In this document: positions 24,831 to 34,000 of the stretch, piece by piece | How the letters are laid out: each line of letters starts with the position of its first letter | Numbering within the stretch: position 1 is the first letter of the stretch | NCBI GenBank assembly: GCA_035638255.1 | Contig: DASRAJ010000172.1 | Location: 1-64,000, forward strand | DNA length: 64,000 nucleotides | Direction: 5' to 3' | Source: DASRAJ01 sp035638255 | Lineage (GTDB): Bacteria > Bacteroidota > Bacteroidia > Chitinophagales > UBA10324 | Position numbers and translations under genes: made by a program | The notes under the pieces: model-generated | Told to the model about the DNA's origin: nothing | The model's database searches: none | What the model saw: the letters and a program-made list of their open reading frames with translations, nothing else

Positions 24831-27755
24831 ATGACTGAATTATATATCATAAGACAAATAGAAAAGAAGCTAAATATAAAATTACCGAAATTTGACAGGC
24901 TAAGGTCTCGTGAAAGAGGTTATATGCCCAACCAAGCTAATAACGTCGTAGGTTTAAGTTTATATAATTGTCAGCTAAGAGATCTTCAAGGAATTGTTGC
25001 TAATCTAAAAGAATTGAGCCAGTTAACGGAAATTGATTTATCTGTTAATAATCTTACAGACATTTCTAGCTTGAAGGAATTAAGGAGTCTAACCTCTTTA
25101 AACTTGACCAACAATGAACTCATTGACATTTCTCCTCTAAAAGAATTGAAACAATTGATTGAGTTAAGTTTAGGAAATAATCAATTTAGCGATATTTCCT
25201 CCTTAGAAAATTTATCTCAATTAACGAAATTATCCTTTGTTTCATGTAACGTAAGTGATATTTCTCCGCTAAAAGAACTAAAAAATTTAACAGAATTAAG
25301 CATGGGAATAAATCCTCTCAAAAATATTTCTGCACTTGCGAATCTAACGAATTTAAAAAGATTACAATTATGGGAATCGGAAATAAATGATATTTCTCCC
25401 ATAAGGGAGTTAGTAAATTTAGAGGAATTATTTATAGAGGTCACTCCTCTTAGTGATATTACGCCTTTAAAAAATTTAATCAATTTGACTTATTTGAATT
25501 TGTGGAAAAATCAAATTTCCGATATTTCTGCTCTTAAAGATTTGAAGAAGTTAACTAATTTAGAATTGAGTAAGAATCCAATAGAAAAACTGCCATCTTG
25601 GATTACTGATTTTAATATGGGAATCGAATGGCGTGAGCATGGTGCCGCTAGAAAAATTTCAATTTTTAATGATGTTTTAAAAATCCCGCCCATTGACATC
25701 GTTAAACAAGGCAAACAAGCTATAAAGAATTACTTTTCTCAAATTGAAAAAGAGAAAGGTAAGACCGAATACCTATTCGAGGCAAAATTATTAGTAATTG
25801 GAGAAGGCGGAACTGGAAAAACAACCTTTATTCGCAAAATGCAAAATATTAATTCCGAAATGCCACATGAGACAGATAGCACCCTTGGAATTGAAGTCAG
25901 TAAATGGAATTATTCTATTGATTTTCCTAAAATGCCTGAGTTGAACAATACTAATTTTCATGTTAATCTTTGGGATTTTGGAGGGCAGAAAATTTACCAG
26001 GGAACGCACCAGATTTTCTTCAGCGATAAATCATTTTATGTTCTTATTGCAGATACGCGTGAACAAAAAACTGATTTCTCTTATTGGTTGAATACTGTTG
26101 AGCAACTAGGAGGTGACAATAGCCCCTTAATTATCGTTTTAAACAAAAAATTTGGTCATGAGCAAAAGTTCGATGAAAGTGGTTATCGAGGACATTTTGG
26201 AAAAATAATTAAAGATGTAAGCGAGCTAGATTTAAAAAACGATAAATCAAAACTTCATGATTTGCAAGATAAGATTAAAATGTATTTGAAGCAACTTCCA
26301 GGAATTGGTGACCCGTTACCTCCTTCTTGGGTAAGTATAAGGGAGGACTTATTAAAGGAAAAAGTAAATTTTATTTCATTTGACCATTTTAGGGAAATTT
26401 GTGAACGCTATAATATTAAAGAAGCAAGTATGATTCATACTCTCAGCGGATATTTTAGCAGAATAGGCGCCTTCACACATTATATTGACGATGAATTATT
26501 GCAAGAGCGCATATATATTAATTCAAATTGGCTTGTTAAAACAGTGTATGAAGTGTTAGATAACGAAATTGCGAAATCAAAAAAAGGCAGGCTAAGCGAG
26601 TTAGATATTAAAAAAATTTGGGGCAATAATGAACTGCATTACGAGGTAAATAAGCTTACTCAGTTGATGCATAAATTCGGCTTAATGTATCACATAGTCG
26701 GTAGTGACAATTATGTTGTTCCGGCTCATCTACCAACGGTAACACCTTACAAAGAATGGGCACATGCAGACAGTAACAATATACTTCAATTCAACTATGA
26801 GTTTGATAAATACATGCCACAAGGCATTATGTCACGTTTAATAGTTGGATTAAACCACCATATAAAAGATCATGATCTTGTTTGGCACAGGGGGGTAAAT
26901 ATTGAAGCAAATGGAGCATATGCTGAAATAATAGAAAGTTATGGGGGAAGCAATCGTTTTGAAATACGCATAGGTGGGGTTAATAAAATAGAATTGCTTG
27001 CAATTATAAGAGAACGTTTTGCAGAAGTACTTAAGCCGTTCAATAACCTCCAATACAAGCAATTAGTTCCATGTATTTGTGATGAGTGCAAATTCTCAAC
27101 AGAGCCAGCCTTTCATGACTACAATTTATTATTGAAATTCAGAGAAAAAGGAACTGGTTCACAGTGCAGCAAAACAGGTGAAATCGTAAGTGCTGAAGAG
27201 CTTTTGAAACTCACAGAGCCCCAAGTAAATATTAAAGCATCAAAAGCCGAAAAAGCTTCTGAAATAAAAACAATAAAAATTTTTCTAGCATCTTCAACTG
27301 AACTTGTTGAAGACAGAAAAGCATTGAGAGAATTTATCAGCGTTGAGAATGACCGTATTCATAAGGAAGGAATTTATTTGGAGATTATTCAGTGGGAATA
27401 TTTTACTGATGCTATGTCTATAGAAAATTTGCAGTCAGAGTACAATAAGGCAATAAGAGAATGCGATATCTTTCTTAGCTTATTTTTTACTAAAGTTGGT
27501 AAGTATACTGCTCAAGAATTTGAGACTGCCTTTGGCCAATTTAAAAATTTAGGTAAACCTTTTGTCTTTACCTATTTTAAAGATGCCCCAATAAATTTAA
27601 ATCAAATAAAGGAAGCAGATATGAATTCAAAGTTCAAGTTTGAAGAGACTTTAGCGAAGCTTGGCCATTTTAAAACTGTTTATAAGGATATTAACGACTT
27701 AGAAAATCAGTTTAAAAAACAATTGGAAAGATTACTGCCTATATTATATCCTTAA
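24831..27755 (+). CDS. LRR-Roc-COR (ROCO) GTPase with C-terminal TIR/DUF4062-like domain
   Basis: 974 residues. About 40-255: nine to ten 22-residue leucine-rich repeats of the internalin/SDS22 type (LTxLxLxxNxxxDISxLKEL). About 316-490: Roc GTPase with P-loop GEGGTGKTT (324-332), switch II LWDFGGQ (380-386) and LNKKFG at the NKxD place, with no Asp. About 505-790: COR dimerisation region with CICDEC (748-753). About 812-974: a domain starting KIFLASSTELVEDRKALREF with IRECDIFLSLFFTKVGKYTA and a conserved Glu in AQEFETAFGQF, like the TIR/DUF4062-type modules fused to NTPases in bacterial defence proteins. The layout sensor repeats, GTPase switch, effector is NLR-like. Phage-defence function is inferred, not shown. 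AT-rich, unlike the neighbours, so probably acquired. Confidence 0.88.
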   Translation: MTELYIIRQIEKKLNIKLPKFDRLRSRERGYMPNQANNVVGLSLYNCQLRDLQGIVANLKELSQLTEIDLSVNNLTDISSLKELRSLTSLNLTNNELIDISPLKELKQLIELSLGNNQFSDISSLENLSQLTKLSFVSCNVSDISPLKELKNLTELSMGINPLKNISALANLTNLKRLQLWESEINDISPIRELVNLEELFIEVTPLSDITPLKNLINLTYLNLWKNQISDISALKDLKKLTNLELSKNPIEKLPSWITDFNMGIEWREHGAARKISIFNDVLKIPPIDIVKQGKQAIKNYFSQIEKEKGKTEYLFEAKLLVIGEGGTGKTTFIRKMQNINSEMPHETDSTLGIEVSKWNYSIDFPKMPELNNTNFHVNLWDFGGQKIYQGTHQIFFSDKSFYVLIADTREQKTDFSYWLNTVEQLGGDNSPLIIVLNKKFGHEQKFDESGYRGHFGKIIKDVSELDLKNDKSKLHDLQDKIKMYLKQLPGIGDPLPPSWVSIREDLLKEKVNFISFDHFREICERYNIKEASMIHTLSGYFSRIGAFTHYIDDELLQERIYINSNWLVKTVYEVLDNEIAKSKKGRLSELDIKKIWGNNELHYEVNKLTQLMHKFGLMYHIVGSDNYVVPAHLPTVTPYKEWAHADSNNILQFNYEFDKYMPQGIMSRLIVGLNHHIKDHDLVWHRGVNIEANGAYAEIIESYGGSNRFEIRIGGVNKIELLAIIRERFAEVLKPFNNLQYKQLVPCICDECKFSTEPAFHDYNLLLKFREKGTGSQCSKTGEIVSAEELLKLTEPQVNIKASKAEKASEIKTIKIFLASSTELVEDRKALREFISVENDRIHKEGIYLEIIQWEYFTDAMSIENLQSEYNKAIRECDIFLSLFFTKVGKYTAQEFETAFGQFKNLGKPFVFTYFKDAPINLNQIKEADMNSKFKFEETLAKLGHFKTVYKDINDLENQFKKQLERLLPILYP

Positions 27756-28008
27756 TCTTTCTAGCTGCTGTTTGTATCCACACCAACCGCCTCTGACTCA
27801 TAATAAATTGTTGTTTCAACCGTCGTCGGTGAGTTATGTCCCCATAATCGCCACGAACTTCACCGTCAATCTCGCATTCACTCCCGTATCCACATCCTTA
27901 GCAACATTCACTATTCCGTCATCAACAATCATTCTTTCTTCAAACCACGGCAGTCAACTTTTATTCATCGTCAACTACTTTGAGTCTGCCTAAACCGGGC
28001 TTATTCCT
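27756..28008. other. Intergenic region, right edge of the AT-rich island
   Basis: No intact gene. On the minus strand 27846-27911 encodes the protein tail VNVAKDVDTGVNARLTVKFV followed by AIMGT and a stop; this continues upstream as FEERMIVDDG to about 27940 and is then broken by stops. This is a gene remnant related to 22687-22751. Confidence 0.6.
27846..27911 (-). repeat. Right member of island-flanking inverted pair
   Basis: Reverse complement matches 22687-22751 at 55 of 65 positions. Together the two enclose 5.1 kb with the membrane proteins and the ROCO gene. Confidence 0.75.
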
Positions 28009-28100
28009 CCCTCATGAATATTGAGGATGCCTTCATCCTCCTCCCTCTCAAAATCATGATTTCTCACGATAGCCGGGTACTACCCGGGTCTCCATCTTTG
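28009..28100 (+). promoter_or_regulatory. Two-box promoter of 28137
   Basis: Distal block TCATGAATATTGAGGATG (28012-28029), proximal ATCATGATTTCTCACGAT (28053-28070), then CATCTTTG ending at 28100, exactly 49 bases from 28052. Between the proximal box and the -7 lies a 15-bp palindrome CCGGGTACTACCCGG (28073-28087) that the sister promoters lack. Confidence 0.7.
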
Positions 28101-28136
28101 CATCATCAAATTGATAACAACTAAAACAAAAACAAA

Positions 28137-28553
28137 ATGGAAGCATCAAAAGCAGCAATGACCAATGCACAGATTGCGCAGTCACTATACGATTTATTCG
28201 GGCAAGGAAATGTGGATGCCATCCTCGAATTGCTTACCGACGACATTAAGTGGACGTGTCCGGGACCTACCGCGATTCTACCATACGCACAAGTGTATAA
28301 CGGGAAAAACGGGGTGGCAAATTTTTTCAAGCTCATTTATGAGAATAAAGATTTTCCCAAATTCGAGATCAATGAGTATATCTCAGAAGGCGATAAGGTA
28401 GTGGCGCTGGGATACTGGGATGCAAAATCAAAGAAGACCGGTAACTCCTATTCCGGTAACTGGGCTATGGTATTTTATTTCAGGGACGGAAAAATATGCG
28501 AGCACAAAGAATATTATGACTCGTACGGTGAGGCAATGGCTTCTAAAGGATAA
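28137..28553 (+). CDS. SnoaL-like (NTF2 fold) protein
   Basis: 138 residues, no signal peptide. It is a SnoaL-like/NTF2-family small domain: helix AQIAQSLYDLFGQGNVDAIL, then LLTDDIKWTCPGP, the pocket strands YNGKNGVANFFKL and VVALGYWDAKSKKTG, and the ending WAMVFYFRDGKICEHKEYYD. Members act as isomerases or hydrolases or only bind ligands; the substrate here is unknown. The length is normal for the family. Start ATG follows an A-rich leader (36 nt after the TTTG box) without a Shine-Dalgarno, as usual in this phylum. The two-box promoter places it in one regulon with 15376 and 52286. Confidence 0.85.
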   Translation: MEASKAAMTNAQIAQSLYDLFGQGNVDAILELLTDDIKWTCPGPTAILPYAQVYNGKNGVANFFKLIYENKDFPKFEINEYISEGDKVVALGYWDAKSKKTGNSYSGNWAMVFYFRDGKICEHKEYYDSYGEAMASKG

Positions 28554-28590
28554 AAATTGACCCACCAGAAGTAAGCGAATCAAGTTTGTG

Positions 28591-28630
28591 AATCGTGCCA
28601 TCGCTTTAATGTGATGGCACGATTTGTTTT
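28591..28630 (+). terminator. Rho-independent terminator, copy 1
   Basis: AATCGTGCCATC pairs with GATGGCACGATT (28613-28624), 10-nt loop, T-rich tail. The whole 48-nt block from GTTTGTG to the T-tract is identical to the one at 37829-37876. Confidence 0.88.
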
Positions 28631-28640
28631 TGCACCCCGG

Positions 28641-28681
28641 TCGTCTCATTTTTCATGGACACGGCGACGATAAATAAGCAA
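28641..28681. repeat. Dispersed CATTTTTCATGGACACGGCG repeat, copy 1
   Basis: TCTCATTTTTCATGGACACG then GCGACGATAAATAAGCAA. Other copies at 44226-44270 (same direction, with a full CCGTGTC/GACACGG stem) and 52106-52139 (reversed). This copy has lost two bases of the left arm. Confidence 0.7.
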
Positions 28682-28770
28682 ATCTCCTCCGCCACCTTTC
28701 TTCCGTTTTGTACTCCCCTCCTTTCAGTAATCTCTGAAATTCATAACTTCGAACTACAATAATTTTTCAA

Positions 28771-29004
28771 ATGGAAACGCCAACCAAATTTTCTAACTTA
28801 CAGCAAGAGTTACTCAAACTCTATTCAAAGAATGTGAGCGATGATGATTTGATTGCTATCAAAGATTTACTCGGGAAATATTTCGCGCAGAAAACCATCA
28901 CATCCGCTATTAAAGTCTGGGATGAAAAACATTGGGGTGAAAAGGAAGAACAACAATTCCTTAAGGAGGATATGCGAACACCCTACAAGAATCCTAAAGG
29001 ATGA
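28771..29004 (+). CDS. Antitoxin-like small protein, toxin partner lost
   Basis: 77 residues: KFSNLQQELLKLYSKNVSDD, DLIAIKDLLGKYFAQKTITS, DEKHWGEKEEQQFLKEDMRTPY. This pattern is typical of short antitoxins found directly before PIN-domain toxins in Bacteroidota and cyanobacteria (recognised from memory of the family, not searched). Its TGA overlaps an ATG (29001-29004), where the toxin should start, but after MRIS the frame shows no PIN motif and runs into a kinase remnant. Probably an orphan antitoxin left by a deletion. Confidence 0.62.
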   Translation: METPTKFSNLQQELLKLYSKNVSDDDLIAIKDLLGKYFAQKTITSAIKVWDEKHWGEKEEQQFLKEDMRTPYKNPKG

Positions 29005-29057
29005 GAATCTCAAAATTGATTCACCTACGATCATCTTTTATAAACCCAAGAATCCGC

Positions 29058-29386
29058 TCACAACCCAAACTCCAACTTCACCAAAGTCCCTTCACCCGCG
29101 TTCGAGCTGAAGTTAAACCCGGAATTTGTCCGCAGGACTCTGCGAGCAGTTCGAATTTTTACCGCAAAGAGCGCGAAGTAAAACGCCAAGAATAGCGCAA
29201 AGAAAAAGTTACAAATTATCTGGTGTTAACCTTTGCGTTTTTTCTCTGCGAAATTCTTTGCGCTCTCTGCGGTTTATTTTATTGAACTGCTCGCAGAGTC
29301 CTGCGGACAAAATGCGGGTTAAATTCTCCCTTCAATTCTTTTGAGCGCTTTTCCATGCTCAGCAATCTATTGCCTCACAGTTCCGG
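29058..29386 (-). pseudogene. 3' remnant of a sensor histidine kinase, split by a MITE
   Basis: On the minus strand 29386-29324 reads PEL-stop-GNRLLSMEKRSKELKGEF and 29112-29058 reads FSSNAGEGTLVKLEFGL plus stop. Joined, these match the last about 45 residues of kinases 37910 and 44299 (GNGLLSMQKRSKELKGEF, AGEGTLVRLEF). The pieces are separated by the element 29118-29318. An in-frame stop at 29375-29377 and the missing 5' part show it is dead. It lies directly downstream of regulator 29450. Confidence 0.85.
29118..29318. mobile_element. MITE-like element, 201 bp, copy 1
   Basis: Ends are inverted repeats of 35 bp with two mismatches (left begins CCCGGAATTTGTCCGCAGGA; right is the complement of CCCGCATTTTGTCCGCAGGA). 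It is flanked by the 5-bp direct repeat TTAAA (29113-29117 and 29319-29323). The uninterrupted paralogue sequence (for example near 44345-44360) shows a single TTAAA, so it is a true insertion. No coding capacity; the interior folds on itself. Confidence 0.88.
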
Positions 29387-29449
29387 CGGGCGAACTGGTG
29401 AAGGTGAAGGATGAAACTCTTTTCAATTTGATTTCGTGATGGAACTCCT

Positions 29450-30085
29450 CTATTCAAAATTCCTTCTTGTCGCTTTGGCTACTGCTTCTGTTGCCGAGTG
29501 CACGTGCAGCTTCTCATAAATTTTTTTGCAGTGGGCGTTTACCGTATGGAACGTAATGTTGCAGGCATCGGCAATCATCTTGTAGCTCATTCCTTTCATA
29601 AGCATTGACAAAATTTCCTGCTCGCGTGCTGTGAGGTCAAAGTGATCCCCTGCAGTTGAAGATTGGTGATGAAATGTTTCGAGGACTTTGCGCGCCACCG
29701 AAGCGGTCATGGGCGCGCCGCCTTCCATCACGTCGCGAATGCCTTCGATCAATTTTACAGAAGAGGTTTTTTTGAGGAAGTAACCATGAGCACCCGCCCG
29801 GATGGCTGCAAATATTTTTTCATCATTTTCAAAAACAGTTTGCATGATGATGAAAACGTTCGGAGAATTTTTCCGGATCTGCTTTAATCCTTCAATGCCG
29901 TTCACACCGGGCATGTCAATGTCCATCAGTACCACGTCGGGAAGCAGCGATTCAATATCCTCAACCACATGATTGCAGTTTTCGTATGCACCGATAAACT
30001 CCATATCTGTTGTGCCATTGACAAGAAGTTCCAATGCTTCCTGCCTGCCTTTATTATCGTCATAAACTAAAACGCGGATTGCCAT
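29450..30085 (-). CDS. NarL/LuxR-family response regulator
   Basis: 211 residues. Receiver about 1-120 (VYDDN acidic pair, LMDIDMPGVNG, IMQTVF, FLKKTSSVK); HTH about 143-206 (LTAREQEILSML, HTVNAHCKKIYEKLHVHSATEAVAKA). The last residues (TRRNFE) differ from the KIV ending of the other three. The ATG at 30085 lies 4 nt after TACATTTG, so a leaderless transcript is likely. Partner by context: kinase 31087-34170, with the second RAYT between them. Sequence, operator and layout make it the sister of 3559-4200. Confidence 0.94.
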   Translation of the reverse strand: MAIRVLVYDDNKGRQEALELLVNGTTDMEFIGAYENCNHVVEDIESLLPDVVLMDIDMPGVNGIEGLKQIRKNSPNVFIIMQTVFENDEKIFAAIRAGAHGYFLKKTSSVKLIEGIRDVMEGGAPMTASVARKVLETFHHQSSTAGDHFDLTAREQEILSMLMKGMSYKMIADACNITFHTVNAHCKKIYEKLHVHSATEAVAKATRRNFE

Positions 30086-30089
30086 GGTG

Positions 30090-30135
30090 CAAATGTAGAA
30101 TAGCTACAGGTGTTGAGAAACCCCTAATGTTAGGG
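30090..30135 (-). promoter_or_regulatory. Operator palindrome plus -7 element of regulator 30085
   Basis: CCCTAATGTTAGGG (30122-30135) is centred 38.5 bp before the G of TACATTTG (minus strand, 30097-30090). Same spacing and core (CTAACATTAG on the minus strand) as at 3508-3523. A 330-bp stretch without genes (30086-30415) holds this operator, AT-rich repeats with TTAGGATATT units, and REPs. Confidence 0.75.
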
Positions 30136-30278
30136 AGAATGGGGAATTAGGATATTGGGAAATTTGTGTATTAGGAAATTAGTGTTTGGGTTGTATCCGT
30201 CCCTAATATCCTAATATCCTAATTCCCAATAACCATTTTCTAAACGGCAGCAGAAGAGAAATCCCGAACCATTTATCA

Positions 30279-30393
30279 TCCCGTAGGGAGGAACCTTTGG
30301 TAGGATCAAATGCATCAATTTTTTTCGTCCCGGAGGGACGACCCTTTGTTAGTAGAACGGGAATTACAAACCATTCATCGTCACAGCGGGACG
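30279..30393. repeat. REP palindromes, one flank of transposase 2
   Basis: TCCCGTAGGGA at 30279-30289, CGTCCCGGAGGGACG at 30326-30340 and CGTCACAGCGGGACG at 30379-30393. The first two are followed by CCTTTGGTAG / CCTTTGTTAG tails. Same family as 2658-2772. Confidence 0.82.
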
Positions 30394-30415
30394 AACGCAT
30401 TCCCGTCCCCATTTA

Positions 30416-30877
30416 TCAATCATAAAATTCGAAGAGATATTCCTTCTTGAAATCAATTTCAAACTTGGCAAGCAGATCGAGATATTCTTCCCGAAAAGTC
30501 TTTCGCCTATGATGTTGTGCTTGGTTCATAATGTATTTGATCATCGGATCACGTTGCGAACGCGAATGTGAAAACGCGCCATATCCCGATTGCCATTGAA
30601 ATTTTCCTTTGACGAATTTATTTTCACTGATCCATAATGAAGATTGAGATTTGATTCTTTGCAGTTGATCAGAGATTGCCATGGTGACAGGCAATTCAAA
30701 AAATGCATGAACATGATCGAGCCATCCTCCAACTGCAAGCGGATGTGATCCATCATTTCTTAAGGTGACTGAAAGAAATTTGTGCAGCCGATCGCGGAAA
30801 TTTTCTGTGATGAAATTCTCTCGTCCTTTTACGGCGAAGACAGCGTGGATGTTGATTTGTGAATAAGTGTTTGCCAT
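30416..30877 (-). CDS. REP-associated tyrosine transposase (RAYT), copy 2
   Basis: 153 residues, full length and co-linear with 2798-3259. HUH motif DHVHAFF, catalytic Tyr in KYIMNQAQHH, identical ending LFEFYD. Differences are scattered (RENFITENF against RQNFITKDF, PVTMAISD against PVTITVAD), so both copies seem to be under selection. Here the gene runs in the same direction as the kinase before it and the regulator after it; copy 1 runs against them. REP palindromes on both sides. Confidence 0.92.
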   Translation of the reverse strand: MANTYSQINIHAVFAVKGRENFITENFRDRLHKFLSVTLRNDGSHPLAVGGWLDHVHAFFELPVTMAISDQLQRIKSQSSLWISENKFVKGKFQWQSGYGAFSHSRSQRDPMIKYIMNQAQHHRRKTFREEYLDLLAKFEIDFKKEYLFEFYD

Positions 30878-30963
30878 GATGTTGATCGGTAGGGTATGAA
30901 TTTACAAATGCCCGTGCATCGTGATGAAATAAAATTTTGTATTTGATTCGATTAAAAAAGAAT

Positions 30964-31086
30964 GTCCCTACGGGACGAAAAATGATTGCAATTCTCATTC
31001 TACCAAAATGTTCGTCCCTACAGGACGAGAAATGACTGGTCGATCTTATTCTACCAAAGGTTTGTCCCTACGGGACAGGTTTTCCA
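30964..31086. repeat. REP palindromes, other flank of transposase 2
   Basis: GTCCCTACGGGAC at 30964-30976, CGTCCCTACAGGACG at 31013-31027 and GTCCCTACGGGAC at 31074-31086. The tail TTCTACCAAA precedes the second and third palindromes, that is, inverted against the tails at 30279-30340. They reach to 1 bp before the kinase stop. Confidence 0.85.
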
Positions 31087-34000
31087 TCAAATAGAAAATT
31101 TCAATTCAATCATTGTTCCTTTCCCTGGAGCAGATTTAAATTCAACATCTCCATCCAATGCCTCGGTGCGGCGTGTCATATTTATTAGACCATTGCCGTG
31201 GTTGCTTGCAGTCAGATCAAAACCTTTCCCGTCATCTTTAATGGTGAGATGAACGGATGAGCGATTCATCTTCATTTCAATCCAAACATTTTTGCAATCG
31301 GCATACTTTGCAATGTTGTTGATGGCTTCTTTATAGATGAGATAAAAATTCTTGCGCTTCTCCATTCCCAATTTCAATGCGTTCAACCGCTCATCAAAAT
31401 TCAAGTGGAGAGCATAATTTTTTGCTTCGAAAATTTCAGCGGCGAGTGCACGCATGCGGACGATAATATTTTCAAAACGATCGTTGCGCGCATTGATCAT
31501 CCACACAATATCACTCATGGCTTCCATGGAAGTGTGGGTGTAGTCGCTGACCTTTCGCAGCAGCGCTGCAACTTCTTTCGGATCATCTAATTTTTCCTGT
31601 GCTACCTCGCTGAAGATTGAAATGTTGCTGAGGTTTGAACCGATCTCATCATGAAGATCACTGGCAATTCTGTTTCGTACCGCTTGTAATTGTAATGCCT
31701 GCTGAAGACGGTAGCGATAGATTCCATAAAGAGCAGAAATACCCATTATCCCAATGAGCAAACGAAACCACCATGTCATATACCATGGTGGAAGAATTAC
31801 CAGTTGAATTGTTTTTCCTTCTTCATTCCATACACCGTCGTTGTTACTTCCTTTCACAGTAAACGTGTAAGTCCCAGGATCGAGATTGGTGTAGGTTGCA
31901 GAATGAACGTTGCCTGATTGAATCCAGTCCTGGTTAAACCCTTCGAGCTTGTATTGATAAAGATTCTTTTCGGGTGAAGTAAAATCCATAGACGCGAATT
32001 CAAATGAGATCATGTTGTCACTATACGGCAACACAATTTTATCAGTGAGATATGCCGGTTTGCTTAGAGCAGGATTCTTGATTTTAAATGACACAGACTG
32101 ATTTCTCAACTTGAAGTCAGTGATCTCAACATTGGGGACAGAAGGGTTATCAGAAAGATCCTTAGGATTGAAATAGTTGAACCCATTCACCCCACCGAAA
32201 AACAAAGTGCCGTCTTTTGTTTTGTCCGACGGATTCCTCACGGAACAATAAGCATAGCGATTGAATTCATTTCCCTGCAGCCCGTCTTTCATTTCAAAAT
32301 TTTTAGTCGCTCCCGTTTTCGGAGTGAAGCGACACAATCCGTTGTTTGTACTCAGCCATAAATTTCCATCATCATCACTAAGGATTCCGTAGATAACATC
32401 GTTGGGCAAACCATTTTTCATCGAGTAGCGGATCACTTTTCCTGATTGCTTGTCGAAGCGATTCAATCCTCCGCCGTTGGTTCCGATCCATAAATATTTC
32501 TGCGGCTCGTATGGATCATCAAAAAGCGAAAAGATGAGATTGAAGCTGAGTGATGAAGAATCGTCGGGGATATTCTTAAACAGTTGCCATGATTGCGAAG
32601 AAGAATTGAATTGAAGCAAACCTTTCATGGTGCCGAGCCAAAAAATTCCTTCCGCTTTATCCTCAACCATACACTGAAGAAAATCATAGGGTGCACGAAC
32701 GGGCTCAACGGGATAATGATAGTCTGTAAAAGTTTTCGTGACAGGATCAAAACGACTCAATACTTTATCAGTACCTACCCAAATCTTGTTGTCATGATCA
32801 ACAAACACAGGGAAATTTAATCGGTCTGCTACTCTATATTGATGGAAAGTGTTGGTTGCCGCATCATATTCCACCAGGCAATTTTTAGAAAGCCAGATTG
32901 TGCCATTACGATCCTGCGCAGCCGATGTGCTCAATCCAAAATCTTTGTAAGATGAAACACGATTTATCCAACTGCTATCACTAACTGAAACGGAATAAGA
33001 ACCTGTTTGCGGATTGAAGATGTCAATGAACTCTCCGCTTTTAAGAACTACAACCTGACCATCATTTGTTGCACCCATCCAGCTAATACTTTCATGATCA
33101 GTTTGGTGAAATTTTTCCGAGCGCGGATTATACTTCAGCAAGCCATATCCCTTGGTACCTACCCAAATAATTCCGCTTCGATCCCTGTAAACAACATTGG
33201 TATTGTCGAGTACAATTTTCAGGTTCGGGTCTTCTGAAAAAATTCTCGTCCATTGCTTTCGCCTCACATCGAACTGCTCCAGCCAGTCACGCTCGCTCAA
33301 CCAGATTGTATGTTTATCATCCATGCAGATGTTGCCCCCAAATACACCCCAGTGATTTCTTTGGGCGGAAATAATTTCTGATTCAGCCGAAATGGTATTC
33401 ACTTTTGATATAGAATACTCACAAATGAGATACAGCGAATGTTCAGCAGTATCTTCAATGGCTTCGCTTATGAATTTCTCATTGCCGTCATCTTCTTCAG
33501 GGTAGGTGCAATACTTTTTCATATCCAGGGTGTCTATGCTTTCACTTCCATTTTTTCCGGGGTGAATGCGGAAAGAAAGGCTATGCCTTGAAGATCCCCA
33601 GAGGGTGCCATCATGCGCGGCAAACACATTGCACAATTCAGAAAAATATCGCGTGATGCGGAACGTAGCATTTTCCTGCTCAGAAATTTTATCTACGCCG
33701 TTTAAGGTGGCTACCCATATGTCACCATTATGATCTTCCTCAATAGTTACCACCCTGTTATCGCTCAAAGAATATTTGTTTTTATCATCATAGCGGAAGT
33801 GACGAAAGGTTTCGGTTTTCCTGTCAAACATATCAACGCCATAGTTCGATGTGCCAATCCAGATGCGTCCTTTAGAATCTTCATGCAACGCCTGGATGAA
33901 ATTATCGGAGAGGGAATTGGTATCCGAAGGGTTGTGGCGATAGACTACGAAGTGATAACCATCATAGCGATTCAATCCATCCTTCGTTCCAAACCACATA

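Noticed and set aside
24831..25600. LRR region considered as an internalin-like secreted protein
   Set aside because: No signal peptide, and the frame continues into Roc-COR, so the protein is cytoplasmic.
27772..27993. 73-codon plus-strand frame
   Set aside because: No ribosome binding site or domain; the opposite strand shows a recognisable gene-tail remnant instead.
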